Source: Microbispora amethystogenes
GTDB lineage: Bacteria > Actinomycetota > Actinomycetes > Streptosporangiales > Streptosporangiaceae
DNA length: 64,000 nucleotides
Reading direction: 5' to 3'
Assembly: GCF_016863015.1 (NCBI RefSeq)
Contig: NZ_BOOB01000039.1
Coordinates: 1 to 64,000 of the forward strand
Positions within the stretch are counted from its first letter, which is position 1. Every line of letters begins with the position of its first letter. Of the stretch, positions 7,003-14,594 are shown piece by piece. The translations under genes were made by a program, and so were the position numbers. The notes beneath the pieces were generated by a model, which had not been told where the DNA came from, did no database searches, and was given only the letters and a program-made list of their open reading frames with translations.

Positions 7003-8814
7003 CTAACCGTTGCCGATGTGGCCGAGCAGCGCTCGGACGTCGGCCATATCCATGCCGCCTGCGAGGGAAGGCTCTTCCTGCAGATCGGCCAGCTGCTGGA
7101 CATCCGGATCGTCGAGCACCCTAGCCATGAACTCGAGTTTCTCCTCCAGCCTGAGGGCGACGATCTCGTCCACGGTTCCCCTGGCGGCGAGGACGGTGAT
7201 GCGCGTCTCGGCGTCTGGTGACAGTCCGAGACGGTGGATTCGGTCGAGGCTCTGCAAGAAGCGGCCAGCCATGAAGTCTCGGTCGATGTAGACCGCATCG
7301 TTGCAGACCTGATGCAGACTGATGCCCTCCCCAAGGGTGGCTGGGTTGGAGAGCAGGACCATGCAGTCCGGATCTTCCCGAAACCGGCGAAGCTGTTCTT
7401 CGCGGTCCTGCGTGCCGCCATGCACTAAAGCTACGCCGTAATGGTCAAGCAGCCGCTCGAGAGTAGCCAAGCTGCGCAGGAATGATGACCACACCAGAGT
7501 CTTCCTGCCGGCAGCGGCGTTTTCCGCGACTATGGCTAGAGCTTCCTGATACTTGGGAGATAACTCGTAGCGAGGCAAGTTGCGTAGCAACTCGTACAGA
7601 GAGTCGCCTGGCGACACTTCGAGAGGCGGAATCTCGTAGGACAAGGGCTCGTAGCGCCTGGCGCCCTCAACCAGCAGTGCCGGGCTGATCGCCGCCATGA
7701 GCAGCCGCAGCAAAGCCCTGCCGAGCACCTCAAAATCGTCCCGCACCAGTTCTGCCCGGGCCGAATAGCGTCCAATCAGAGCGTCGTATATCTCCCTGTG
7801 AAGGGGCGGTAGGTCCACGAGTCGAATCCTGGACTCAACTGGAGGAAGCCCAAGCTCCTGTTTTGTCGTCCGGGTGAACAAGGGGCGTAGAACAGTGCTG
7901 GCGCGGGCAAGGTTACCACCGGCCACTGCTTCCGTTACGACCCGTCGGCCCTGACCGGGCCATACAAAGGACAGCAGATTCTCGAGGTCTCGCGCTCCGT
8001 TCGGTGCCGGAGTACCGGTAAGAATAAGGCGGCGTCGAGCTAGAGGGCCTAGCGCCAAGCATGCCGAGCCGTATATACCTCGCGCTCCCAGCTTCATACG
8101 GTGGGCCTCGTCCAGAATCATCATGGACGGGGCAGTTTTAAGCCAGTTGGCGAGTCCAACTAGCGATTTGTCCAGCCGCTCATAATTAACAACCAGCACC
8201 TCGGCACTAGGGTCAATGGACCCATCGACAATTCGTGTCCGCAGTGGCTCCTTGAAGCAAATTGAGCCCTCGTAGGTCCAGGACTCGAAGGCTGACTTCG
8301 GGCTGACAACCAGCACCCGCTGGACTACGCCCCGCTGGCGTTCTGCTGCGTATACCGCCAGGGCCACCCTGGTCTTCCCTGCCCCCGGAACACTGAAGTT
8401 GGCGCCGTGCCGTAGGGACAGCAGGCGTGCTAGGTCGCGGCGTTGAAAGTTCGCCAGAGGTGCGTTCCAGTCCGTACCCAAGAGAAGCTCGACTTCGTCC
8501 GACCGGACCTCTATCGCAGCTTCGTTTTTTTCGATTCGTTGCTCGGCGGCTTCTGCGTCGTCAAGGACGCTATTGACCAGATCGGCCAAAGGTTCGTCCC
8601 ATACAACGTCTCCGGCTGCTAACCAGTTACCGAGCTCGCTGATGCCGACGAGGAAACCATCGAGTTCGACTTCAGCTAGAAGCGTGCCTCGCATACTGCC
8701 ACCCGGAAAACGGGCTATAAGTTGAGCAAGCGCCTCTTGATGCTCGGGTATGGTTTGTAGTACTGCCTTGGTTCGGGTTACGTCGAAGTCGATTCTCAGA
8801 GAAGCCTGAGTCAT
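7003..8814 (-). CDS. SNF2-like superfamily 2 helicase/ATPase of the restriction island
   Basis: A 603-residue protein starting at ATG 8814, which overlaps the stop of the ParB-like gene as ATGA. An N-terminal domain of about 120 residues precedes the motor. Walker A is PGAGKT (143-148), motif Ia VLVVSPKSAFESW, Walker B DEAH (235-238), motif III TGTPAPN (266-272), and the C-terminal helicase half has VWSSFLRSL, LLSNPATLGEGISL and motif VI QSLDRIHRLG. This is the SNF2-type SF2 fold used by translocases and ATP-dependent restriction subunits. There is no nuclease motif in it, so cleavage would have to come from a partner. Last gene of the HNH-ParB-helicase operon. Confidence 0.88.
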   Translation of the reverse strand: MTQASLRIDFDVTRTKAVLQTIPEHQEALAQLIARFPGGSMRGTLLAEVELDGFLVGISELGNWLAAGDVVWDEPLADLVNSVLDDAEAAEQRIEKNEAAIEVRSDEVELLLGTDWNAPLANFQRRDLARLLSLRHGANFSVPGAGKTRVALAVYAAERQRGVVQRVLVVSPKSAFESWTYEGSICFKEPLRTRIVDGSIDPSAEVLVVNYERLDKSLVGLANWLKTAPSMMILDEAHRMKLGARGIYGSACLALGPLARRRLILTGTPAPNGARDLENLLSFVWPGQGRRVVTEAVAGGNLARASTVLRPLFTRTTKQELGLPPVESRIRLVDLPPLHREIYDALIGRYSARAELVRDDFEVLGRALLRLLMAAISPALLVEGARRYEPLSYEIPPLEVSPGDSLYELLRNLPRYELSPKYQEALAIVAENAAAGRKTLVWSSFLRSLATLERLLDHYGVALVHGGTQDREEQLRRFREDPDCMVLLSNPATLGEGISLHQVCNDAVYIDRDFMAGRFLQSLDRIHRLGLSPDAETRITVLAARGTVDEIVALRLEEKLEFMARVLDDPDVQQLADLQEEPSLAGGMDMADVRALLGHIGNG

Positions 8815-10235
8815 GATGATTGCGACTCCCAATCAACGGCGTCAAGGAGCCACGAAAGGCCGTCTCCGCGGACCCTGATGCTGCGAGCTGCCTCTACGGC
8901 CAGTTTCCCTAGTGCAGTTCGCAGTCGCACTATTGCCTCATCAAGGCCTTCCTCATCAAGGCTGTTGGAAGCGCGAGCCATAACTAGGTCTGTGATGCAT
9001 TGCTCTATGTCATCACAAGCATCGTTAATCCTATCCGGCGCTGCCTGCATTCGTTTACGTAGGCGAGAGTCCTTGCCTGCTGAAGCTAGGGCCAAGTCGA
9101 ATGCGCTCTCGGCACTTGAAAGGAGCGTAGATGCCTCGGAAAGAACGGCTGTCGGCACCCTCTCGCCGAGTGTTTCAGTCACCTTGGCCCGTAGCAGTGT
9201 GTCAGTGAGTGCTCTCGCCGCTACTAACTCTGATCCTGCGGATTTAACAGTCCGGTTGAGTCCAGGAATCTTGGTAGTCGTTGGCTCTGTCCCTGCCTGA
9301 GACTTAAGGTCGTCTGGCAGACGACGATCGAGGTACCTTTCTCGGAAGTTGGGCTCAATCAGACGAATGTCGGTCTTGGAAAAGCCCAAAACGATTGCTG
9401 CCAGCCGATTCTCTTTCAATAGGTCGGCATGCTCTTTGTTGGCAGCCGATTCCTTCTCGTACCGCCGGTGGAGTTCGCGAAGTTTCTCTTGGGCGTCCTC
9501 GAAGTCCATCAGTCGCAGTCGACTCTCTGCTTGGCGGCTACGAGCGATCATTTCGCGTAGAGTGTTCAAGATCCAAATGTCCTGTTCGCAGGTTGGAGTC
9601 TTGATGCGAAACTCTCTAGCAATTTCAGCGATGGGACGGCCTAGGGCTAACTGTTCCTCGATAGCCAGGAGTCGATTGATATAGGAGTAATCGCGTTTGT
9701 GCTCTTTGCGTAGCTGTAGGGAGAGCTCTACTGCGCTTACATCTGGCCAGGTGCATGATTGGGGGAGAACCCCGACCCTAATGTACGCGACACCCAGTTC
9801 TTTCAGTGCGGCACGACGGGTGTTTCCGTTGACTAGAACACCGTCATGGGTGATGAGGCCGGGATCGGTTTGCTTGAATTCTCGCAGGCTGTCCTTGAGG
9901 ACCTCGAAGTCGGGATCGCGTTTACTGGGATCAGCCGGCAGTGACTTGAGGAGATAGTCAAGGTAACTTTGGCTTATGTGGCTCCATGGATCTTCCGTAA
10001 GGGTTTGATCTCGCGCCGGGTCAAAGCTCCGCTGCGCGCGGATGCGGTGGGTGTCAGGGTTGTAGTAAGTCATTTCGACGGGGACGTCAATAACCTCACA
10101 GTGTGTGGGTTGCCCCCGCCAGTCGATAGTTACGGTCGGCCGAGTTCCACCATTTTCCCTAGCCTCCTTTAGCTGCTGGGCGATGAGCGCACGCATCTTC
10201 TCTGCATGCGGTGGGGCGCCGTAGTCGGGCCGCAT
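8811..10235 (-). CDS. ParB/Srx-like domain protein of the restriction island
   Basis: A 474-residue protein; ATG 10235 has AAGGAG five bases upstream. Residues about 45-155 resemble the ParB/sulfiredoxin fold: VPVEMTYYNPDTHRIRAQ and the signature GVLVNGNTRRAAL (about 132-144), the nucleotide-binding loop of ParB-type domains. A helix-turn-helix-like region may follow (EEQLALGRPIAEIAREFRI). The second half is helical and charged, possibly a coiled coil (EKLRELHRRYEKESAANKEHADL). In defence systems ParB-like domains act as CTP/ATP-dependent switches or nucleases; which applies here is unknown. Context is no chromosome-partition locus (no parA, no parS seen). Confidence 0.75.
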   Translation of the reverse strand: MRPDYGAPPHAEKMRALIAQQLKEARENGGTRPTVTIDWRGQPTHCEVIDVPVEMTYYNPDTHRIRAQRSFDPARDQTLTEDPWSHISQSYLDYLLKSLPADPSKRDPDFEVLKDSLREFKQTDPGLITHDGVLVNGNTRRAALKELGVAYIRVGVLPQSCTWPDVSAVELSLQLRKEHKRDYSYINRLLAIEEQLALGRPIAEIAREFRIKTPTCEQDIWILNTLREMIARSRQAESRLRLMDFEDAQEKLRELHRRYEKESAANKEHADLLKENRLAAIVLGFSKTDIRLIEPNFRERYLDRRLPDDLKSQAGTEPTTTKIPGLNRTVKSAGSELVAARALTDTLLRAKVTETLGERVPTAVLSEASTLLSSAESAFDLALASAGKDSRLRKRMQAAPDRINDACDDIEQCITDLVMARASNSLDEEGLDEAIVRLRTALGKLAVEAARSIRVRGDGLSWLLDAVDWESQSS

Positions 10236-10285
10236 TACTTCTCCTTCTGTCTCTATCTTGATTGCTTTTTAGACCATGCGGACGG

Positions 10286-10966
10286 TTAATCGTTGAGTGC
10301 ACCCTGTACTTTGGCTCGCGACGCGGCCGGCAAGGTTCTGTATGTCGCCCAGATGGTCTCCAGCTCACTAAACGCTCGTTTGTCTGTGGAGATCCAGTCC
10401 GCAAGAATGTCACGTTCGAACTTGGAGAGATGGTTGATGCGGCCCAGGATCGCCTCAAGATCTACAGTTACGTCCCGTCCGCCGACTCGGCACCGGTTGC
10501 ACTCCGTAACCAGCTCAATCGCCGTGGATCCGTCCGGGTTGCGAACCTGCCGACGTGCAACGTCGAGCTGGGCCGTCTCGTAGGTCCCATCGTCATAGGG
10601 CTGCCCACCGGATATGCCGCAGGAACGGCACAGGTAGCTGTCTCTAGCGAGGAGTTCACGACGTTGAACGGCGGTGATCGTGATGGCCTTCTTCGTCGCC
10701 TTGCCCGGTTCCCAGACGGGAACCCCCATGGCCGAGAACCGCTGCTCGTTCGCTTCCAGTCTCAAGTCCTCACGATATGTGTCGATCTTCCAGCCGAAGT
10801 CCCGCAGGTCGCGCATACGCCGGTCAATCTGTGTGACGCCTGGGAATGCCTCTCTCAGCTGATCTTTTGTGAAGCTGTTACCCTCCCCGACAACCTGCAC
10901 TAGCCACAAGGCGGCTCTCTTCATGGTTCCGAGGTTCTCGTCTCGCCATGACGGCTGCTGCATCAC
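10286..10966 (-). CDS. Winged-helix plus HNH-like zinc-finger protein
   Basis: About 226 residues, starting GTG 10966 (or ATG 10963) with GAGAGG upstream. Residues 30-70 look like a winged helix (FTKDQLREAFPGVTQIDRRMRDLRDFGW). Residues 97-165 have the layout of an HNH endonuclease: ITAVQRRELLARD, Cys113-x2-Cys116, Cys156-x2-Cys159. However, the central strand reads LDVARRQV where HNH enzymes have an Asp-His pair, so the general-base histidine is missing. It could be a variant nuclease, a DNA-recognition subunit or a decayed enzyme. First gene of the operon; a promoter and repeat array lie upstream. Confidence 0.65.
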   Translation of the reverse strand: MMQQPSWRDENLGTMKRAALWLVQVVGEGNSFTKDQLREAFPGVTQIDRRMRDLRDFGWKIDTYREDLRLEANEQRFSAMGVPVWEPGKATKKAITITAVQRRELLARDSYLCRSCGISGGQPYDDGTYETAQLDVARRQVRNPDGSTAIELVTECNRCRVGGRDVTVDLEAILGRINHLSKFERDILADWISTDKRAFSELETIWATYRTLPAASRAKVQGALND

Positions 10967-11066
10967 AGATTGATACCTCTCTATGCGCTGCTGGTACGGA
11001 GTGCTAGCAACCGCTGACTGTCAACGGCCGCTGTGTGTCATTCCTATGTATACGACTCTATCCGCC

Positions 11067-11173
11067 TGCGGAAGTCGTTCTGCGTTGTTGCGGCCAAGTG
11101 CGGAGACCTTGTCGCGATGTTGCGTATATGCGCGGAGGTCACGCGCGCGATGTTGCGCTAAAGTGCGGATACC
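11067..11173. repeat. Four helically phased ~32-bp direct repeats in the divergent promoter region
   Basis: The hexamer TGCGGA (one copy CGCGGA) recurs at 11067, 11099, 11131 and 11164, spaced 32, 32 and 33 bases, about three helical turns. The last three units share a longer form beginning GTTGCG at 11087, 11119 and 11152. They lie between the HNH-like gene and the divergent regulator, so they probably form a multi-site operator for one or both genes. Confidence 0.65.
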
Positions 11174-11240
11174 AGGGGTAGGGGGTTTTGTCGCCACATG
11201 TACGGCTTTGGTACGTAAAGGCTGATTTGTATGATTAGCG

Positions 11241-12104
11241 ATGGTCGATGGGATGAGGCAAGCTTCGGAGGAACATGCTCAAAGAGCAAAACATCCACCT
11301 CTGCGAGAGGGGATCATCTTGCCTCCACTGGGACAGATGCCCGGTAAGCTTCGAGATGTGTCGCCCGCCAAGCGGCAGTTCGCGTTGATGCTGCGTGAGC
11401 TGCGGGAACGCGTCAAGGATGTCTCCGTAGAAGAGCTCGCAGGGCGAATCCATGTCCGCCGTTCCTCGCTCTCCGGGTACCTGCTTGCGAATCGCCTACC
11501 CGACCTCGAGATCGCCCGGAGCCTCTATGACGAGGTCCACAAGCAGGTGGCCCTGGAAAGCGGCTCGATGCCTTTCAGCAGGGAGCAGCTAGAGAGCGCC
11601 CACAGAGCGGCGCAGGTGAGACTGTGCAACTCCTGTCCTGCGCGAACTGCGGGGAGTGTGCAGTGCTCTGAGGGCGCACCGGCGGGCAGTCCTAAGCCGG
11701 CTGCTGCGGACAGCCGAGGGGAAGGGGAGCCGCAGATTGATCCGTCCATCGGTGCTGTAGTCGCCCAGGACAATCTGCCGGTCCCGTATCCCGAGGGGGA
11801 CCGGCAACCCGATGCGGCCGTCCCTTGGGCTGCCACTTCCGAGTTGCTTGGTCAACTAGAAGGGGGCAGGGCAGGCGACGCTCGAATCATCTTGCTGCAC
11901 GTCGGCACGCGTCTCGCGATCGAGGAGATACCTGCTGCGGTTGACTCCTGCCGGGCCGTTGGACTCAACGATGCCGCAAACGCGATTCTGAACTACGCAG
12001 CGTCTCGCGCTTCCAAGGATGTGCTGCATCTCGCGCGGTTACTTGTCTCCGCCGGCCGGCAATCTGATGCTGAAACACTGCTCAAGGCCGCAGCAACCGA
12101 TTGA
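11241..12104 (+). CDS. XRE-type regulator, probable controller of the restriction island
   Basis: A 287-residue protein with an HTH at about residues 43-90 (KRQFALMLRELRERVKDVSVEELAGRI, VRRSSLSGYLLANRLPD). A linker with Cys-x2-Cys (RLCNSCPA) follows, then a proline/alanine-rich stretch and a C-terminal helical segment (LEGGRAGDARIILLHVGTRL, ILNYAASRASKDVLHLARLL) found in many actinobacterial XRE regulators of unknown ligand. The start is uncertain, ATG 11241 or 11253, as neither has a strong ribosome site. It is transcribed away from the HNH-ParB-helicase operon across an array of phased direct repeats, so it likely controls that operon. Confidence 0.7.
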   Translation: MVDGMRQASEEHAQRAKHPPLREGIILPPLGQMPGKLRDVSPAKRQFALMLRELRERVKDVSVEELAGRIHVRRSSLSGYLLANRLPDLEIARSLYDEVHKQVALESGSMPFSREQLESAHRAAQVRLCNSCPARTAGSVQCSEGAPAGSPKPAAADSRGEGEPQIDPSIGAVVAQDNLPVPYPEGDRQPDAAVPWAATSELLGQLEGGRAGDARIILLHVGTRLAIEEIPAAVDSCRAVGLNDAANAILNYAASRASKDVLHLARLLVSAGRQSDAETLLKAAATD

Positions 12105-12111
12105 TCCTGTC

Positions 12112-12395
12112 AAATCTGACCGTGCTCGCTCAGATGCTCGCCGGGAATGGACGAATGGGCGGGTTACGCCCGCCACCGTGGCGGGGCTCCGCTTCTGGGT
12201 CGCGGAGGTCGAGCAGGTGCTTGTCCGGGTGCTGGCCGGAGTTCGTGGACGTCGCCGGCTCGCCCAGGCCACCGAGGCGGCCTTCGTTGGCCTGGAACTG
12301 TACGAGGGGTCGACGAGGACGGCGCGAAGCGCGCGTCCGACGATGCCGACGAGCCTGGAGCAGTTCGCTGGCTTGATCGTGGTGTTGCTGACGGC
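12112..12395 (+). pseudogene. Broken TetR gene fragment, paralogous to the TetR at 15999
   Basis: Read at DNA level, this stretch matches the C-terminal two thirds of the intact TetR gene at about 16285-16560: 'ctcgccgtgctcgcccagatg' versus 'ctgaccgtgctcgctcagatg', then the shared GTTCGTGGACGTCGCCGG-like, GAACTGTACGAGGGG and GACGAGGACGGCGCGAAGCG blocks. The frame shifts at least twice and no HTH remains. The fragment begins eight bases after the stop of the island regulator, so it probably marks the right boundary of inserted DNA. Confidence 0.8.
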
Positions 12396-12516
12396 GTCGA
12401 TTGGGGAGCATCCTGACCGGGAGCACCAAGTGTGTGCGGCCCGTTACTGTGCGCGTCGCTCGGGCTCGATGCTCTCATGATCCATGTCCGGCCCTCACCT
12501 CAGGAGGACTGACGCG

Positions 12517-12669
12517 ATGCCCCGCCCGGCGTTGTTGCGAGTTCTCATCCAGGAGCGCCACTGGGACAACTGGGCGGTGTTCTGCAACCGCTTCAAGGAA
12601 GCGGCGCGCGTGCTCGCTCACGGAACCGGCACTCCTCAACTCGCGCGCACCGCGGAGTGCGGCCGGTGA
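12517..12669 (+). pseudogene. 50-residue N-terminal remnant of an actinobacterial regulator
   Basis: ATG 12517 has a perfect AGGAGG nine bases upstream. The product starts MPRPALLRVLIQERHWDNWA and continues CNRFKEAARVLAHG, the N-terminal motif of a family of actinobacterial HTH regulators (ALLR.LL..RHW....F), but stops at residue 50 before any DNA-binding domain. Its stop overlaps the NUDIX start (GTGA at 12666), so it may survive as a translational leader for that gene. Whether it is a decayed gene or a functional short ORF cannot be decided from sequence. Confidence 0.5.
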
Positions 12670-13346
12670 GTCACGCCGGGCCTGGACGAGTGACCTTGGA
12701 CGCGGCGATCACTGATGCTCGCCTCGCTGTGCTGGAGTTCGACGACGCCCAGGCCTGGGTGGATCGGGCCCGTCACGGGCAAATGGAGCCCCTCGCGGCG
12801 GAAGTCTGGGTGACCGATTCTTCCCTCAAGCATGTTCTGCTTGTGAGACATCGCTGGCGGGGATGGGTGCCTCCCGGAGGCAAGGTCGAGCCGGGGGAGA
12901 CGCCCCGAGCCGCCGCGTCCCGTGAGCTCGCCGAGGAGACCGGCCTGCGGGCCGAGCTGCTGCCGGTACCGGCAGCAGTGTCCGTACGTTCCTATCGTGC
13001 GGACTGGTCGCCGACGCTGGGCCTGTCGTACGTCGCGATCACCGACCGACACGTACCCCTCCGAGGGCAAACCGGGCAGCCGCCGAAGTGGTTCGAGCTC
13101 GGCGACGAGTGGGAGAGCGTCTTCCCCGAGGACCGCGACCGCATCCAGATGTACGTACGCCGCCTGCCGGCCGAGCGCTCCGGACAGGCAGACGACCTGG
13201 TTCCCCTGAACGAAGGAGTTCACAGCATGGCGAAGCATGAGGGGCAGAAGCCGTCGAGCACGCCCTTCACACCCGAGAAGCCCACCCCTGACGAAGACCG
13301 CCCCAACACCGGCGGTGGTCAGCACGAGAAGCCCCAGGGCAAGTGA
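12666..13346 (+). CDS. NUDIX hydrolase with unusual C-terminal extension
   Basis: About 226 residues from GTG 12666, which overlaps the upstream stop (GTGA). The NUDIX box is complete: GGKVEPGETPRAAASRELAEETGL (G-x5-E-x7-REUxEExGU). The family cleaves nucleoside diphosphates linked to another moiety; the substrate is unknown. The catalytic domain ends near residue 175. It continues in frame, without a stop, into a 39-residue basic/proline tail that starts at an internal ATG with its own excellent ribosome site, so the tail may be a separate peptide. The methyltransferase gene follows with a GTGA overlap. Confidence 0.85.
   Translation: MSHAGPGRVTLDAAITDARLAVLEFDDAQAWVDRARHGQMEPLAAEVWVTDSSLKHVLLVRHRWRGWVPPGGKVEPGETPRAAASRELAEETGLRAELLPVPAAVSVRSYRADWSPTLGLSYVAITDRHVPLRGQTGQPPKWFELGDEWESVFPEDRDRIQMYVRRLPAERSGQADDLVPLNEGVHSMAKHEGQKPSSTPFTPEKPTPDEDRPNTGGGQHEKPQGK
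13227..13346 (+). CDS. Candidate 39-residue peptide nested in the NUDIX 3' end
   Basis: ATG 13227 is preceded by GAAGGAG with eight bases of spacing, better than the start of the enclosing NUDIX gene. The peptide reads MAKHEGQKPSSTPFTPEKP and continues TPDEDRPNTGGGQHEKPQGK: hydrophilic, Pro/Lys/Gly/Thr-rich, no cysteine, no signal peptide. It ends by overlapping the start of a PIMT-like methyltransferase gene. It could be a separate small protein, possibly a substrate of the methyltransferase, or simply the NUDIX tail. I do not recognise a family with certainty. Confidence 0.45.
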   Translation: MAKHEGQKPSSTPFTPEKPTPDEDRPNTGGGQHEKPQGK

Positions 13347-14446
13347 CGGACAACGGGCGTCTGATCGCGCAGCTACAGGGCCTCGACTCGCGATGGGCGG
13401 AGGCCATGCGGGAGGTGCCGCGTCACCTCTTCATCCCTGACCGGGCGTGGTGCTCTCCTGATGACGAGCCGGGATATCTGATCGACCGGATCGCCGACCC
13501 GGACAGGTGGATGGACGCCGTCTACTCGAACACGGCGATCGTCACCCAGCTTGACGACGGGACGACCGACCTGAGCGCGGGAAGCGGGGACTACACCTCG
13601 TCATGCTCCATGCCCAGCATCGTCGCGGCGGCCCTGGACTTGCTTGATCCCTACGACGGCGACGAGGTCCTGGAGATCGGTACGGGAACCGGGTGGACGG
13701 CGGGCCTGCTGGCCCATCGCCTCGGCGACGGAAACGTCACCAGTGTCGAGATAGATAGGGCCGTCCTCGCCGCAGCGACCGAGAGTCTCAAGAACGCCGG
13801 GCATCTTCCCCGGCTCGTACTGGGCGATGGGAGCGCCGGGTGGCCGGATGGCAAGCCCTATGACCGGGTCCACGTCACCTGCGGCGTCGATGAGGTGCCC
13901 CATGCCTGGGTCGAGCAGACGCGTCCGGCGGGCCTGATCGTTTTCCCTTGGATGCCTCGGTGGGAGGCCGGTCACCTGACCAGGTTGACCGTGGCCGGGG
14001 ACGGCACGGCCGTGGGGAGGTTCCACCGGGGCTGTTCCTTCATGATGCTGCGGTCGCAACGGCGGCGCGTACCCGTGCTGGCGGGCGACTACCGGGAGTC
14101 GTCAACCTACCTGGACCCCCGCCGGATCGTACGCTCCTCGGTCGGTGCCGATGTGGCGGTCGCGGGCATGATTCCCGACCTCAACGGCCGGCACGCCGAC
14201 GAGGACAACGGCGACTTCCACCTGTGGCTGTGGGCGGACGACTCCGATGCTCAGGTGCACTACTCGCCTGAGTACAAGCGTGTGGCCGTTCTTCAGAGGG
14301 GGCCGCGTGATCTCTGGAACGAACTTGAGGCCGCGTACCTGCGGTGGGTCTCCTCCGGTTCCCCGGGCCGTGACCGCTTCGGGCTGACCGTCACGCCGGA
14401 GGGTCAACACGTCTGGCTCGACTCCCCGGCGAACGTGATCGGGTAG
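13343..14446 (+). CDS. PIMT-like (TgmC-type) methyltransferase
   Basis: A 367-residue protein from GTG 13343 (GTGA overlap). It opens with WAEAMREVPRHLFIPDRAW, then VYSNTAIVTQLDDG, TSSCSMPSIVAAALDLL, and a class I SAM site VLEIGTGTGWTAGLLAHRLG. This is the arrangement of protein-L-isoaspartate O-methyltransferase and of the longer relatives that modify ribosomal peptides in ATP-grasp (Tgm) or FxLD-type clusters. The extra 150 C-terminal residues match those longer relatives. No ATP-grasp or lanthipeptide enzyme is visible nearby. It may act on isoaspartyl protein damage or on the small peptide encoded just upstream (inference). Confidence 0.75.
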   Translation: MTDNGRLIAQLQGLDSRWAEAMREVPRHLFIPDRAWCSPDDEPGYLIDRIADPDRWMDAVYSNTAIVTQLDDGTTDLSAGSGDYTSSCSMPSIVAAALDLLDPYDGDEVLEIGTGTGWTAGLLAHRLGDGNVTSVEIDRAVLAAATESLKNAGHLPRLVLGDGSAGWPDGKPYDRVHVTCGVDEVPHAWVEQTRPAGLIVFPWMPRWEAGHLTRLTVAGDGTAVGRFHRGCSFMMLRSQRRRVPVLAGDYRESSTYLDPRRIVRSSVGADVAVAGMIPDLNGRHADEDNGDFHLWLWADDSDAQVHYSPEYKRVAVLQRGPRDLWNELEAAYLRWVSSGSPGRDRFGLTVTPEGQHVWLDSPANVIG

Positions 14447-14527
14447 GCGCCTTCAAAGCTGGGCCCAGCGGCATGGCCGACGACTCCGCCGCCTTCCCGC
14501 CGGCACCGGGCCTCCCGACCTGGAAAC

Positions 14528-14579
14528 TTGAGCGATTGCTCAAATCGGCCTACTCTCAATTTTGAGCGAGTGCTCAAAA
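14528..14579. promoter_or_regulatory. Twin TetR operators TTGAGC-N4-GCTCAA
   Basis: Two palindromes, 14528-14543 (TTGAGCGATTGCTCAA) and 14560-14579 (TTTTGAGCGAGTGCTCAAAA, 8-bp arms), with centres 34 bases apart. They lie just upstream of the SRPBCC-DUF4166-TetR operon and are the likely sites of its own TetR repressor. Confidence 0.75.
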
Positions 14580-14594
14580 CTGTGGAGGTGGCTT

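Noticed and set aside
8811-10235. Chromosome partition parB
   Set aside because: It has a ParB-like box, but no parA, no parS palindromes and no typical ParB length or order; it belongs to the island operon.
11067-11173. Possible CRISPR array
   Set aside because: Repeats are short, imperfect and evenly phased at about 32 bp with no constant repeat/variable spacer pattern and no cas genes.
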